From Rhizobacter sp. Root1221 (GTDB taxonomy: Bacteria > Pseudomonadota > Gammaproteobacteria > Burkholderiales > Burkholderiaceae_C), in NCBI RefSeq assembly GCF_001425785.1, contig NZ_LMDI01000021.1:1-64000 (forward strand): DNA of 64,000 nucleotides, given 5' to 3'. This document shows, one piece after another, positions 1 to 11,902 of this stretch; the first letter of the stretch is position 1, and every line of letters begins with the position of its first letter. The position numbers were made by a program, and so were the translations under genes. The notes beneath the pieces are model-generated. The model was not told the DNA's origin. It saw only the letters and a program-made list of their open reading frames with translations, and made no database searches.

Positions 1-114
1 CTTCAAAGTCCGGATGTACGGGTGCAACTCTCTTCCTGCCAGCCAGACCATGCCAACAAAGTGCTTGCGAAACAGGGGCGTCCATGTACGGGATGACGCG
101 AGGCTGCGCCCGCG

Positions 115-582
115 TCAGCTGATCGGCATCTGCTTCGTGAGGTTGGCCCGCATGCGGGCAGCCATCACGCCGCCGGCGGCGCGCACGATCTCCAAGGCCA
201 GGCCCGGCGAGCGCTGGGCCAGCTCTTCCAGGCGCGGGCCGCGCAGGGCCCACACGATGCACGGGGTCATGGCTTCCACGTTCGCGGTGCGCGGGCCGTC
301 GATGAACATGCCGGGTTCACCCACCACCGAACCGGGGCGCAGGATGGCCACGCGGCTGCTGCCCGGAGGGCCGCCGGTCATGAACACCTGCAGCGAACCG
401 CGGCCCAGGAAGTACATGCTGCGGTCGGTGTCGCCCTGCTTGATCAGCAAGTCGCCGCTGCGAATCTCGTGTTGGGTGAGGTACGGGCCGATGATTCGCC
501 ACTGCTCCAGGTTGAGCCGCGCGCGGAAGGCGTCTTCCGTGTTGAGCGTCTGGATGGCCTGGACCAGTTCGGAAAATTCCAT
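115..582 (-). CDS. Cyclic-nucleotide-binding-domain (CRP-like) protein
   Basis: A 155-residue protein consisting almost entirely of one cNMP-binding fold. The phosphate-binding-cassette region reads GSVVGEPGMF and is preceded by the beta-roll segment DLLIKQGDTDRSMYFLGRGS. No C-terminal helix-turn-helix is present, so it is a stand-alone sensor domain rather than a full CRP/FNR transcription factor. The start at MEFSELVQ is preferred because the 40 residues upstream in the same frame look non-coding (Pro/Val-rich, no domain). It follows mnmE on the same strand after about 120 bases and may be read from that operon. Whether it binds cAMP, c-di-GMP or nothing cannot be told from the sequence. 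Confidence 0.85.
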   Translation of the reverse strand: MEFSELVQAIQTLNTEDAFRARLNLEQWRIIGPYLTQHEIRSGDLLIKQGDTDRSMYFLGRGSLQVFMTGGPPGSSRVAILRPGSVVGEPGMFIDGPRTANVEAMTPCIVWALRGPRLEELAQRSPGLALEIVRAAGGVMAARMRANLTKQMPIS

Positions 583-705
583 GGTGGGGAAACCTGAAGT
601 GAGGGGTCGATTATCGGCAGGGGGTGACACGGGCACAACGGGGTAGGCCACGCAAGGCACCACTCGTCCAGGGGATACCTGCACGTGTCCGTCACGGCGC
701 ACGTG

Positions 706-2094
706 TCATTTGCCGATGCAGAACCGGCTGAAGATTTCACCGAGCAGGTCATCAGGCGTGAACTGCCCGGTGATCTCGGACAACGCATCGTGCCCCAGTC
801 GGAGCTCTTCCGCCAGCAGGTCGAGCGCCGGGTCGTCGCTGCCCAGCAGCGACTGGGCCGTGTGCAGGTGGGTCTGCGTGCGCTGCAGCGCCGTCACGTG
901 CCGCGCCCGCGCGATGAACACGCCCTCGGGTTGCGCGTGCCAGCCGGCCAGCTCGAGCAGGGTGCTACGAAGCCGGTCGAGGCCGCTGCCCGTTTGCGCG
1001 GAGATCACCACGTGCCGGCCCGCCACCTCGCCGCTGCGCGGCGGCGCCGCCGCATCCCGCTTGTTGAACACGTGCACCAGCCGGTCGGGTGACGGCAGCA
1101 GGGCCAGCAGGCGCTCCGCGATGAGATCATCACCCACGTCGTAGCTGAACTCGCCCACACGCGTGAGGTCGTGCAGGAACAGCACCGCATCCGCCCGTTC
1201 GATCGCATCCCAGCTGCGCGCGATGCCGATGCGTTCCACCTCGTCGTTCGCTTCGCGCAGCCCCGCGGTGTCGGTCACGTGCACCGGGATGCCCTGGATC
1301 TGGATGGTCTCGCTCACCTTGTCGCGTGTGGTGCCCGGCACCGGCGTCACGATGGCCAGCTCGGCCCCCGCCAGCGCGTTGAGCAGCGAACTCTTGCCCA
1401 CGTTGGGTTGCCCGGCCAGCACCACCTGCATGCCCTCGCGCAACAACGCGCCTTGCCGGGCCCGCTCCAGCACCGCCGCCACCGCGGTGGCGATGGTGTC
1501 GAGCTGCCCGCGGGCGTCGGCCTTCTGGAGGAAGTCGATGTCCTCCTCGGGGAAATCGAGCGTGGCCTCGACCAGCATGCGCAACTTCACGAGGGCATCG
1601 CGAAGGCCATGCACCTCGTGCGAAAACACGCCGGTCAACGACCGGCCTGCCGACCGCGCGGCTGCTTCGGTGTTGGCATCGATCAGGTCGCTGACGGCCT
1701 CGGCCTGGGCCAGGTCCATCTTGTCGTTCAGGAACGCGCGTTGCGTGAACTCACCCGGCTCGGCAAGCCGCAACCCCGTGCCGCGCCCCGCCTCGAGGCA
1801 CCGCGCGAGCAGCAGCTGCAACACGACCGGGCCACCGTGGGCCTGCAATTCGAGCACGTCCTCGCCCGTGTACGAGTGCGGGCCCGGGAAGTACAGCGCG
1901 ATGCCGTGGTCGATGGGTTGGCCCGAGGCGTCCGCAAACGGCAGGTAGCTCGCATGGCGGGCTTTCAGCACCTGGCCGCACACCGCGGCCATCACCGCCG
2001 ACACATCGCGTCCCGACACCCGCACGATGCCCACCGCGCCGCGCCCTGCAGCGGTAGCGATGGCAACGATGGGATCGGCGTGACGGGACAACAT
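706..2094 (-). CDS. mnmE: tRNA uridine-5-carboxymethylaminomethyl modification GTPase MnmE
   Basis: Potassium-activated GTPase that with MnmG installs the cmnm5 group on U34 of tRNAs reading NNA/NNG codons. Starting at [15 protein letters not shown] the protein has 462 residues, close to the usual 454. Visible features are the N-terminal tetrahydrofolate-binding domain ([12 protein letters not shown]), the helical domain, an inserted Ras-like G domain with Walker [18 protein letters not shown]3 DTAGLRE and G4 NKRD, and the C-terminal FCIGK whose Cys is essential. A frame extension of 12 residues upstream ([12 protein letters not shown]) is rejected because it does not resemble the family N-terminus. 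It is the last gene of the rpmH-rnpA-yidD-yidC-mnmE order typical of bacterial origins. Confidence 0.97.
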   Translation of the reverse strand: MLSRHADPIVAIATAAGRGAVGIVRVSGRDVSAVMAAVCGQVLKARHASYLPFADASGQPIDHGIALYFPGPHSYTGEDVLELQAHGGPVVLQLLLARCLEAGRGTGLRLAEPGEFTQRAFLNDKMDLAQAEAVSDLIDANTEAAARSAGRSLTGVFSHEVHGLRDALVKLRMLVEATLDFPEEDIDFLQKADARGQLDTIATAVAAVLERARQGALLREGMQVVLAGQPNVGKSSLLNALAGAELAIVTPVPGTTRDKVSETIQIQGIPVHVTDTAGLREANDEVERIGIARSWDAIERADAVLFLHDLTRVGEFSYDVGDDLIAERLLALLPSPDRLVHVFNKRDAAAPPRSGEVAGRHVVISAQTGSGLDRLRSTLLELAGWHAQPEGVFIARARHVTALQRTQTHLHTAQSLLGSDDPALDLLAEELRLGHDALSEITGQFTPDDLLGEIFSRFCIGK

Positions 2095-2130
2095 GGGTGC
2101 GATTGTCGAACAGTTGGGCCCCAAACGCAC

Positions 2131-2161
2131 GAAGGGCCCCGGGTGTTGCCCGGGGCCCTTC
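2131..2161 (-). terminator. Perfect 13-bp hairpin between yidC and mnmE
   Basis: Arms GAAGGGCCCCGGG and CCCGGGGCCCTTC flank a TGTTG loop. Read leftwards it is followed by GTGCGTTTGG, a poor U tract, so it is more likely a partial terminator or attenuator that lowers mnmE relative to yidC than a full stop. Confidence 0.6.
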
Positions 2162-2194
2162 GCATTGGCGCAACGCCAGTGAGCGGTCAGCCGG

Positions 2195-3871
2195 CTACTT
2201 GTTCAAGCCCAGCTGCCGGTTGATCAGGTACTGCTGCGCGATCGACAGGATGTTGTTCGTCAGCCAGTACAGCACGAGGCCGGCCGGGAAGAAGAAGAAC
2301 ATCACCGAGAATACGAGCGGCATGATCCACATCATCTTGGCCTGCACCGGATCCGGCGGCGTGGGGTTCAGCCAGGTCTGCAGCAGGCTGGTGGCGGTCA
2401 TCAGCAGCGGCAGGATGAAGAACGGGTCCTTCGCGGAGAGGTCGGTGATCCAGCCGATCCACGGGGCATTGCGCATCTCCACGCTCGACAGCAGCACCCA
2501 GTACAGCGCGATGAAGAACGGCATCTGCACGAGGATGGGCAGGCAACCGCCGATCGGGTTCACACCCTCCTCGCGGTAGATCTTCATCATCTGCTGCTGC
2601 AGTTCCTGAGGCTTGTCCTTCAGGCGTTCGCGCAGTTCCATGATGCGCGGGTTCACGGCCTTCATCTTGCCCATCGAGCGGTAGGCATAGGCGTTGAGCC
2701 AGTAGAACGCCGCCTTCAGCACCACGACCAGCGCCACGATGGCCCAGCCCCAGTTGCCCAGGAACTTGTGCAGCTGCGTCAGCAGCCAGAACAGCGGCCG
2801 GGACAACACGGCGAACATGCCGTAGTCCTTGACCAGGTCGAGGCCCGGCGCCAGCGCCGACAGCTTGTTCTCTTCCTGCGGGCCCACGAACAGGCGCGCG
2901 TCGAGCGTCTTCGTGGTGTTGGGTGCGATGCTGCCGAGCGGCACCACCATCGACACCGCGTACAGGTTCTCGCCCACCTTCTCGGTGCGGAACTCGCGCT
3001 GTTCCTTGCCGTCCAGCAACCACGCGGTGGCGAAGTAATGCTGCACCATGGCAACCCAACCGTTGTCGGCCGTCTTGTCGTGCTCGGCCTTGCCCTTTTC
3101 GATGTCCTTGAAGTCGATCTTGTGGAACTTCGAGGCGTCGGTATAGATGGCCGGGCCCGTGAACGTGAAGTAGAAGCTCGACTCGCCCGGGGGCGGGCTG
3201 CCGTCACGCAGCAGGCGCAGGTACAGCTGCGGGCTCACCGCCTCGGCCGACGTGTTGCGCACCTCGTGCTTCACGCCCACCACGTAGTCACCACGCTTGA
3301 ACGTGTAGGTCTTGACCAGCTGCACACCGCCCACGGCCGGCGATTCGAACTTCACCTGCAGCTCGTTCTGGCCTTCCTTCAGCGACGTGTCGCCCGGCAC
3401 CCGCGTCATCACGGTGAAGTGGTTGGGCAGCGCCTGCGCGCCGCTCGACGGGATCAGTCCGGTCTGGGCGAGGTACACGCGGGTGGCGGGCGTGTTGTCG
3501 AACACGACCACGTTCTTCTTCGGGTCGAACGGGTCGGCCTGCAGCAGCAGTTCGGTGTGGTTCACCGACGCGCCGTTGCCGTCGATCGTGACCTTCAGCA
3601 GATCGGTGGTGACAACGACCTTCTCGGCCGGTGCCGCCACGGTGGCGGCAACCGGCACCGCACCGGCTGCGGGCACGCCGGACGCACCCACGCTGGCCGG
3701 TGCCGGCAGGGCCCCCGGGGCGCTGCCAGCTGCCGGGGCCGAAGCCACCGTGGGCGCAGGCGCCGGGCTGAACATCGACGGGTTCCCGTTGTGCTTTTGC
3801 CAGCCGTCCCAGATCAGGACGAGCGACATCGAAAACACCACCCACAGCAGGGTGCGGCGAATATCGGTCAT
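2195..3871 (-). CDS. yidC: Membrane protein insertase YidC
   Basis: Inner-membrane insertase that works alone or with SecYEG. The 558-residue protein has the Gram-negative layout: an N-terminal transmembrane helix ([20 protein letters not shown]), an Ala/Pro-rich linker, the large periplasmic beta-supersandwich domain (about residues 85-350) and a C-terminal five-helix core ending with [20 protein letters not shown]. The substrate-groove region contains [20 protein letters not shown] and [20 protein letters not shown]. The start overlaps the end of yidD by four bases (ATGA), implying translational coupling. The Ala/Pro/Gly-rich linker at residues 35-80 is long but common in Burkholderiales. 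Confidence 0.98.
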   Translation of the reverse strand: MTDIRRTLLWVVFSMSLVLIWDGWQKHNGNPSMFSPAPAPTVASAPAAGSAPGALPAPASVGASGVPAAGAVPVAATVAAPAEKVVVTTDLLKVTIDGNGASVNHTELLLQADPFDPKKNVVVFDNTPATRVYLAQTGLIPSSGAQALPNHFTVMTRVPGDTSLKEGQNELQVKFESPAVGGVQLVKTYTFKRGDYVVGVKHEVRNTSAEAVSPQLYLRLLRDGSPPPGESSFYFTFTGPAIYTDASKFHKIDFKDIEKGKAEHDKTADNGWVAMVQHYFATAWLLDGKEQREFRTEKVGENLYAVSMVVPLGSIAPNTTKTLDARLFVGPQEENKLSALAPGLDLVKDYGMFAVLSRPLFWLLTQLHKFLGNWGWAIVALVVVLKAAFYWLNAYAYRSMGKMKAVNPRIMELRERLKDKPQELQQQMMKIYREEGVNPIGGCLPILVQMPFFIALYWVLLSSVEMRNAPWIGWITDLSAKDPFFILPLLMTATSLLQTWLNPTPPDPVQAKMMWIMPLVFSVMFFFFPAGLVLYWLTNNILSIAQQYLINRQLGLNK

Positions 3872-4209
3872 GGACGAGTCTTCTCGGGGTAAGTGAAAGG
3901 GGAGGAATCGGAGCGCAGTGTGGCGTCGTCAGGTGACGGCTTGCCCACCCAGCGTGTGAACAGGCGGGGCGCGTGTGCCGGCACGGGATCGTGTCCACCA
4001 CGGCACCACGGGTGGCAGCGCGCGAGGCGGTGCACCGTCAGGTAACTGCCGGCCACCGCGCCATGGTCCTGCAGGGCCTGCAGCGAATAGGCGCTGCAAC
4101 TGGGCGTGAAGCGGCACACACTGCCGATCCACGCACTGAGGAACAGCCGGTAGCCCTTGACCAGCAGGATCAACAGCCGCTGCGGGGCGTGGAACAACCA
4201 GGCACGCAT
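3868..4209 (-). CDS. yidD: Membrane protein insertion efficiency factor YidD
   Basis: A 113-residue amphipathic-helix protein that assists YidC-dependent insertion. The conserved signature is complete: CRFTPSCSAYSLQAL, then the HRLARCHPW segment with a GGHDPVP end. A short C-terminal tail of about 30 residues (after APRLFTRW) is extra relative to the family core and looks disordered. The stop overlaps the yidC start, and the start lies 19 bases after the rnpA stop, so the three genes form one transcription unit from the rpmH promoter. Confidence 0.95.
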   Translation of the reverse strand: MRAWLFHAPQRLLILLVKGYRLFLSAWIGSVCRFTPSCSAYSLQALQDHGAVAGSYLTVHRLARCHPWCRGGHDPVPAHAPRLFTRWVGKPSPDDATLRSDSSPFTYPEKTRP

Positions 4210-4228
4210 GGCGGCAAAGGGCAGGGGA

Positions 4229-4705
4229 TCAGCCGCGGGCGCGACGAGCCGCGTGGGCCATCACGACCCCGAGCTCTTCGGCCGCAGCCGCACACAGCGC
4301 GTCGGATGACGCGCTGGGAAACAACTTGCGATCGAAGCCCGTGCGCAGGCGCACCACCCACAAGCCGCACGGCAGACCCGACGGGTCGACCGACTGGGCC
4401 TGGTCGCGCACGGCGCGGTGGATCTGGCGCTTGAGCAACGTGCGGGTGACGGCACGCCGGGCATGCCGTTTTGGCACCACGGTGCCCACCCAGAGACCGG
4501 CTGGCGGCGATTCATCCACAAGGGAGGTCACCGTTGGCGTGGCCCCTGTTGACAAGTCAGCCGGATCGGCGGCCTTGCGGCGCGGTGCCACGGGCACGCT
4601 CGGGACGCTGGCCAGGTAATGCACGGCAAAGTGAGCGCTGCGTGCGCGGGTGGGTGTACCCAGGACACGTTCGAAATCGACGGCCCGAAGGATCCGACCG
4701 ATCAC
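4229..4705 (-). CDS. rnpA: Ribonuclease P protein component RnpA
   Basis: Protein subunit of RNase P, which trims tRNA 5' leaders. A GTG start at 4705 gives a 158-residue protein beginning (M)IGRILRAVDFERVLGTP, matching the family start. The longer frame upstream would run through rpmH and is rejected. The RNA-binding signature is visible as GLWVGTVVPKRHARRAVTRT followed by LLKRQIHRAV. An insertion of about 30 residues (around VAPRRKAADPADLSTG) separates the first strand from this core, lengthening the protein beyond the usual 110-120 residues, as is often the case in Burkholderiales. No strong Shine-Dalgarno precedes the GTG, so coupling to rpmH, 46 bases upstream, is plausible. Confidence 0.93.
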   Translation of the reverse strand: MIGRILRAVDFERVLGTPTRARSAHFAVHYLASVPSVPVAPRRKAADPADLSTGATPTVTSLVDESPPAGLWVGTVVPKRHARRAVTRTLLKRQIHRAVRDQAQSVDPSGLPCGLWVVRLRTGFDRKLFPSASSDALCAAAAEELGVVMAHAARRARG

Positions 4706-4751
4706 GGCACCAACCGAAGGCGGCCGGGCACGGCGCTCGCCTGCGTCAGCC

Positions 4752-4886
4752 TCAGACGGCCAGGCGCTTGCGGCCCTTGGCGCGGCGTGCGTTGATGACG
4801 GCACGGCCACCGCGGGTCTTCATGCGCACGAGGAAACCATGGGTGCGGGCGCGGCGGGTCTTCGAGGCTTGGTAGGTACGTTTCAT
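4752..4886 (-). CDS. rpmH: 50S ribosomal protein L34
   Basis: A 44-residue, very basic protein read from the complement: it begins [18 protein letters not shown] and ends GRKRLAV followed by TGA. This is the full canonical L34 length and sequence. An AGAGATCC stretch lies 5-12 bases before the ATG and can serve as the ribosome-binding site. It is the first gene of the leftward rpmH-rnpA-yidD-yidC-mnmE operon and is preceded by the promoter at 5084-5112. Confidence 0.98.
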   Translation of the reverse strand: MKRTYQASKTRRARTHGFLVRMKTRGGRAVINARRAKGRKRLAV

Positions 4887-5243
4887 GATGGATCTCTGCT
4901 TGGAAAGGCCGTCGGTCGCGCACGCGGCAAGCGTGCTGAACTAACTCGTGGCCAAGGGCCCCTCGAGCGCTGCCAGGCAAATTGCGCACAGATCTTGCGC
5001 GCGCCCTGCTGAACGCCCCTCCCACGCACCAGCACGAAGCCAAGGCGAGCGAGAAGAGCCGATAGGCCTTCGGGAAACCCACTATTACACCGTAAACCTC
5101 CTTCAAAGTCAAAGACTTGCACCACACCCCATGCCTTTCCCGGCGTCGAACCCTGTGAGAAAAACTGTGGATAACCCTGCGGAAAAGAGCCCCGGACGAC
5201 GTAGAATCCGGCCGCTCCAAGAAAAGTTTTCCACAACCACGAC
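4887..5243. other. rpmH-dnaA intergenic region, candidate oriC / dnaA control region
   Basis: This gene-free stretch of 357 bases holds the leftward rpmH promoter and, next to dnaA, a perfect DnaA box TGTGGATAA (5166-5174, reverse orientation). A second box, TTTTCCACA (5227-5235), is one mismatch from TTATCCACA and ends nine bases before the dnaA ATG, so DnaA binding there could autoregulate dnaA. Burkholderiales origins are usually found beside dnaA. Whether the functional origin is here or in the dnaA-dnaN gap is not decided by the sequence. Confidence 0.55.
5084..5112 (-). promoter_or_regulatory. Sigma-70-type promoter for rpmH operon
   Basis: On the minus strand TTGACT (5112-5107) and TGTAAT (5089-5084) are separated by exactly 17 bases. 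Each hexamer is 5/6 to consensus. It lies about 200 bases upstream of rpmH and points toward it, the usual place for the rpmH promoter. It is the clearest sigma-70 promoter I found in the window. Confidence 0.75.
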
Positions 5244-6659
5244 ATGAGCGCCGACCTGTGGCAGCGCGGCTGCGAGCGACTCGCCGCCGAACTGCCCGAA
5301 CAACAATTCAACACCTGGATCCGCCCCCTGCCGGCGGCCAGCGTCACCGATGCCGGGCCCGAAGGCGCCGTGGCCTCGCTGCGGGTGCCCAACCGCTTCA
5401 AGCTCGACTGGATCCGCAACCAGTACGCCAGCCGCATCGAGGCGGTGCTGACCGAACTCGCCGGCAAACCCGTGCGGCTCGACCTCTCGCTCGCCCCGCG
5501 CGACATGCCGCCGCCCATGCGGCACGCCGAACCCCAGCGAGCCGACGCCCCGGCCCCGGTCATCCACCTCCTCAACAACGGCCCCCGCGATGGCGTGGCT
5601 CCCGGCCGCTCGCGTCCCGACGCGCCCCCGTCGCTGCCGCGCCACCGCCTGAACCCGGTGCTGACGTTCGACACGCTGGTGGCCGGCCGCGCCAACCAGA
5701 TGGCCCGCACCGCCGCGCTGCACGTGGCCGGTGCCCCGGGGCAGATGTACAACCCGCTGTTCATCTACGGCGGCGTGGGCCTCGGCAAGACCCACCTCGT
5801 GCATGCCGTGGGCAACGCCCTGCTGGCCGACCGGGCCGACGCCCGCGTGCTGTACCTGCACGCCGAGCAGTTCATCACCGACGTGGTGAAGAACTACCAG
5901 CGCAAGACGTTCGACGAACTGAAGGCCAAGTACCACCAGCTCGACCTGCTGCTCATCGATGACGTGCAGTTCTTTGCCGGCAAGGAGCGCACCCAGGAGG
6001 AGTTCTTCAACGCCTTTGAAGCGCTGCTGGCCAAGAAGGCCCACATCATCATGACCAGCGACACCTACCCCAAGGGGCTGGTGGACATCGACGAGCGGCT
6101 CACCTCCCGCTTCGACGCCGGCCTGACCGTGGCCATCGAACCGCCCGAGCTCGAGATGCGCGTGGCCATCCTCATGCGCAAGGCCGATGCCGAAGGCACC
6201 CAGATGCCGGAGGACGTGGCCTTCTTCGTGGCCAAGAACGTGCGCGCCAACGTGCGCGAGCTGGAAGGTGCGCTGCGCAAGATCCTCGCGTACTCGCGCT
6301 TCTCGCTGAAGGACATCAACATCCAGCTCGCCCGCGAAGCGCTGAAGGACTTGCTGTCCATCCAGAACCGCCAGGTCGGGGTCGAGAACATCCAGAAGAC
6401 CGTCGCCGATTTCTACAAGATCAAGGTCGCCGACATGTACAGCAAGAAGCGGCCGGCCAGCATCGCCCGCCCGCGCCAGATCGCCATGTACCTCGCGAAG
6501 GAAATGACCCAGAAGAGCCTGCCCGAGATCGGCGAGCTGTTCGGGGGGCGCGATCACACCACGGTGCTGCATGCCGTGCGCAAGATCGCGGGAGAGCGCC
6601 AGAAGAACTCCGAACTGAACCAGCAGTTGCATGTGCTGGAACAGACCTTGAAAGGCTGA
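5244..6659 (+). CDS. dnaA: Chromosomal replication initiator DnaA
   Basis: AAA+ initiator that binds DnaA boxes at oriC and melts the origin. The 471-residue protein has domain I ([20 protein letters not shown]), a Pro-rich domain II linker (about 95-140), the AAA+ domain with Walker [17 protein letters not shown] near residue 177 and Walker [21 protein letters not shown], and domain IV with the DnaA signature [15 protein letters not shown]. The ATG at 5244 directly follows a DnaA-box-like site, suggesting autoregulation. It is followed by dnaN after 233 bases. Confidence 0.99.
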   Translation: MSADLWQRGCERLAAELPEQQFNTWIRPLPAASVTDAGPEGAVASLRVPNRFKLDWIRNQYASRIEAVLTELAGKPVRLDLSLAPRDMPPPMRHAEPQRADAPAPVIHLLNNGPRDGVAPGRSRPDAPPSLPRHRLNPVLTFDTLVAGRANQMARTAALHVAGAPGQMYNPLFIYGGVGLGKTHLVHAVGNALLADRADARVLYLHAEQFITDVVKNYQRKTFDELKAKYHQLDLLLIDDVQFFAGKERTQEEFFNAFEALLAKKAHIIMTSDTYPKGLVDIDERLTSRFDAGLTVAIEPPELEMRVAILMRKADAEGTQMPEDVAFFVAKNVRANVRELEGALRKILAYSRFSLKDINIQLAREALKDLLSIQNRQVGVENIQKTVADFYKIKVADMYSKKRPASIARPRQIAMYLAKEMTQKSLPEIGELFGGRDHTTVLHAVRKIAGERQKNSELNQQLHVLEQTLKG

Positions 6660-6892
6660 CCACAGGGAATGGCAGACTGTCAAACAACAACGCTGGGGAC
6701 AACTTCGGAACAACTCCGTACTTGTCCACAGGTTTTGGCGGTTCTGGAAAGTTGTGGGTCGCGAGTCCCGCGAAACCATGCCTTCCGCCCACAAGGTTTG
6801 AAGTGAGCTAAGCGGTTGATAGAAAAGAAGAAAATGACGTTCTCCACAGAAAACGTCCGACTCTACTAAGACGACTAAATTAAGAGGTTGAC
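6660..6892. other. dnaA-dnaN intergenic region with DnaA-box-like sites and AT-rich tract
   Basis: Two near-consensus boxes, TTGTCCACA (6722-6730) and TTCTCCACA (6841-6849), are each one base from TTATCCACA. The stretch from about 6815 to 6885 is unusually A-rich for this genome and could be a DNA-unwinding element or a dnaN promoter region. AAGAGG at 6881-6886 is the dnaN ribosome-binding site. Confidence 0.45.
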
Positions 6893-8008
6893 ATGATTGT
6901 CTTAAAAGCAGCGCAAGAAAAAGTGCTCAGCGCTCTGCAAGCGGTGTCCGGGATCGTCGAACGCCGGCACACCTTGCCGATCCTGGCCAACGTGCTGATT
7001 CGCAAGACGGGGAGCCAGATCGAGCTCACCACCAGTGACCTCGAGATCCAGGTGCGCACCACGGTCGAGCTCGACGGGGACGCATCGAACTTCTCCACCA
7101 CGGTCGGTTCGCGCAAGATGATCGACATCCTTCGGGCGTTGCCGTCGGACCAGGTCGTCACGCTGAGCGCCGCGCAGAACAAGCTCACGCTGCAAGGCGG
7201 CAAGAGCCGCTTCACGCTGCAGACCCTGCCCAGCGACGATTTCCCGCTGGTGCAGGAGGCGGCCGACTTCGGCCCGATGTTCAGCGTGCCGCAGAAGACG
7301 CTGAAGCAGCTCATCAACCAGGTACACTTCGCGATGGCGGTGCATGACATCCGCTACTACCTGAACGGCATCCTGTTCGTCGCCGAAGGCAAGAACCTCG
7401 CGCTCGTGGCCACCGACGGGCACCGGTTGGCACTTGCCCAGGCCACGCTCGACACCGAAATCCCGAAGCAGGAAGTCATCCTGCCGCGCAAGACGGTGCT
7501 CGAACTGCTTCGCCTGCTGAACGACGACAAGGATGGCGACAGTGCCATCGAGATGCGTTTTGCCGGCAACCAGGCCAAGTTCACGTTCAGCGGCATGGAG
7601 TTCGTGACGAAGCTGGTCGAAGGCAAGTTCCCCGACTACAACCGCGTGATCCCGAAGAACCACCGCAACAGCTTCGTGCTGGGCCGGGCCCCGTTGCTCT
7701 CGAGCCTGCAGCGCGCAGCCATCCTGACCAGCGACAAGTTCAAGGGCGTGCGTGTCAACATCGAACCCGGCGTGCTGCGCATCGCGTCGAGCAACGCCGA
7801 ACAGGAAGAAGCGAAGGAAGAACTCGAGATCGACTACGGTGGCGACGCCATCGAGATCGGTTTCAACGTGACCTACCTGATGGACGCGTTGTCCAACATG
7901 AGCGTCGAGATGGTCAAGCTCGAACTCCAGGACACCAACTCGAGCGTGCTGATCACGGTGCCCGAACAGGCCGGGTTCAAGTACGTGGTGATGCCGATGC
8001 GCATCTGA
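6893..8008 (+). CDS. dnaN: DNA polymerase III beta subunit (sliding clamp)
   Basis: Ring-shaped processivity clamp of the replisome. The 371-residue length is normal (E. coli 366). The three clamp domains are evident: LPILANVLIR in domain 1, the GKNLALVATDGHRLA segment in domain 2 and the C-terminal YVVMPMRI, which forms the peptide-binding pocket and ends the protein exactly as in other clamps. An AAGAGG motif precedes the ATG by six bases. It lies in the conserved dnaA-dnaN-gyrB order. Confidence 0.99.
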   Translation: MIVLKAAQEKVLSALQAVSGIVERRHTLPILANVLIRKTGSQIELTTSDLEIQVRTTVELDGDASNFSTTVGSRKMIDILRALPSDQVVTLSAAQNKLTLQGGKSRFTLQTLPSDDFPLVQEAADFGPMFSVPQKTLKQLINQVHFAMAVHDIRYYLNGILFVAEGKNLALVATDGHRLALAQATLDTEIPKQEVILPRKTVLELLRLLNDDKDGDSAIEMRFAGNQAKFTFSGMEFVTKLVEGKFPDYNRVIPKNHRNSFVLGRAPLLSSLQRAAILTSDKFKGVRVNIEPGVLRIASSNAEQEEAKEELEIDYGGDAIEIGFNVTYLMDALSNMSVEMVKLELQDTNSSVLITVPEQAGFKYVVMPMRI

Positions 8009-8029
8009 GTGCCATCCCGCTGCCATTGA

Positions 8030-10599
<2,570 letters not shown>

Positions 10600-10600
<1 letters not shown>

Positions 10601-10911
10601 TGATGGTGGAATTGAGAGGGCCGGGAATCTGGCGGACCGGAGCGAAAGCGCTGGCCCAGTTTTCGGGATCTCGTTGGACTTTCTCTGAACTGCGCGACGC
10701 GGCGGTCTACCGCAAGGAACTCTACGCCCATGAGGCGTTGGTCCTTAAGCCCTTGGCCGACGCCAAGGTCAGGGCGTACGCGGGGATGGGCTTCTTGGCT
10801 CGAGCGCGGGCACTGCTGTCGCCTCCCGAGGTGACGGCGGCCATCCCAGCGGCCCCTGTAAAGCCGAAGCCCGTTCGGCAGTCTCAAGTGCAGCCGGAGA
10901 ACGCAGCCTGA
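10600..10911 (+). CDS. Hypothetical protein coupled to gyrB stop
   Basis: A 103-residue open frame whose ATG uses the last base of the gyrB stop codon (TGATG), with a second ATG immediately after. I do not recognise the family. The sequence is one soluble, mostly helical domain (ELRDAAVYRKELYAHEALVL, GMGFLARARALL) with a Pro/Lys-rich tail. There is no signal peptide, membrane segment or cysteine. The overlap suggests translational coupling to gyrB, but the frame could also be a chance opening at the edge of the accessory region that follows. Confidence 0.4.
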
Positions 10912-10988
10912 TCTAGCGTCGGCTACGCGGCGGACGTCGCCTGCCATACAGCGCATGGGGCTGCCGGAAGGCGCCCCACTCCTTCTGT

Positions 10989-11363
10989 CTATCGAGTCGA
11001 ACCGGCCTTCAAGCGCCGTTGAATCAGTGCATTGAGCCCGGACGTGATGCTCGATGAGGGATCATCTGCACACCATTTGTCGAGCCACGCGGTGTACGTT
11101 TCCAAGTCAACAGCGAGGTTCGTTTCCCTTCCGGGTTTCGTGTACGCCGCGCTGTATCCAGCGAAGTAGCCGGCGGCCCATTGCTGGAACATCGGTGTCA
11201 TCGTTTCTGGATCGGACTTCCTGTAGGCGAGATAGCGGCCGCATTCAAACGTCCCTACCCCGTTCAGGCTGACGGTGGAGACCTTGCCTGCAGTCGCATC
11301 GATGGCGGTGCCGAGCAGTGATCCACAAACCAGGACAAGTCCGACGGATTTCATCTTCAGCAT
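10989..11363 (-). CDS. Small exported protein, HdeA/Rap1a-like organisation
   Basis: A 124-residue protein starting MLKMKSVGLVLVCGS, with a signal peptide of about 27 residues ending near ATAG. The mature part has two cysteines, FECGRYLAY and WLDKWCADDP, in the spacing of small disulphide-linked helical periplasmic proteins (HdeA or Rap1a/Tai immunity type). Family membership is a guess from pattern only. It begins 18 bases after the stop of the HNH-type gene on the same strand, so the two may be co-transcribed. Earlier TTG or later ATG starts (11375, 11354) are possible. Confidence 0.6.
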   Translation of the reverse strand: MLKMKSVGLVLVCGSLLGTAIDATAGKVSTVSLNGVGTFECGRYLAYRKSDPETMTPMFQQWAAGYFAGYSAAYTKPGRETNLAVDLETYTAWLDKWCADDPSSSITSGLNALIQRRLKAGSTR

Positions 11364-11381
11364 TTGTTCTGCCAATGGGTG

Positions 11382-11831
11382 TCAGAGAAAGAAGCTCACA
11401 CGCTTCGGAGTGGCATCGTAGATCTGCTTAGCCTTCGTCAGATCGATTTTGTGCGCGCCGTGCGGGGTCACGGTTAGGAACTGCCTGATCTCCGCGGGGG
11501 CGAACGAGAAGGTCTTTGGGAGCTTCAAACTCCGCTTCGCATTGCCATCTGACGCGTTGCAGGGGTCACACATCACTGTGGGTTGAAAACGCGGCGTCAA
11601 AGACCGGTCGCAGTCGATCTCGTGATCGTGGTGCTCATGCAGTCCGGTGTGCCATCCCCAGAACGGTTCGCATCCGCCAGGCGTTCGCTTCACCCATCTG
11701 AGAATCTGAAATTTGCTTCGACCGCAGCCAGGACAAGTCCAGTTGGGCCCGACCTTGGCCCACAGCTGATGGCAGTGCGCTCCGGTGAAGCCGGCGAAGT
11801 CTTCCATCGTCGGAACTCTTGGTGTCCCCAT
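11382..11831 (-). CDS. HNH-like zinc-binding protein
   Basis: A 149-residue protein with an N-terminal zinc knuckle (TCPGCGR) and a later HNH-like pair: the acidic/histidine cluster HEHHDHEIDCDRS and the CDPCNASDGNAKR treble-clef segment. The order Cys-x2-Cys, His-rich strand, Cys-x2-Cys-Asn fits an HNH/treble-clef nuclease fold. The C-terminal part (FSFAPAEIRQFLTVTPHGAH) is a helical tail. I chose MGTPRVPTMEDF as the start; MEDFAGF or an ATG at 11882 are alternatives. Its partner could be the exported small protein downstream. Cleavage activity is inferred from the motif alone. Confidence 0.65.
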   Translation of the reverse strand: MGTPRVPTMEDFAGFTGAHCHQLWAKVGPNWTCPGCGRSKFQILRWVKRTPGGCEPFWGWHTGLHEHHDHEIDCDRSLTPRFQPTVMCDPCNASDGNAKRSLKLPKTFSFAPAEIRQFLTVTPHGAHKIDLTKAKQIYDATPKRVSFFL

Positions 11832-11902
11832 GTCGTTCGGTCTCCCCTCGAGCGAGGTTGCAGCAGCATTAGACTTCCGCACTCGAAACTCGTCCTGCTT
11901 GT

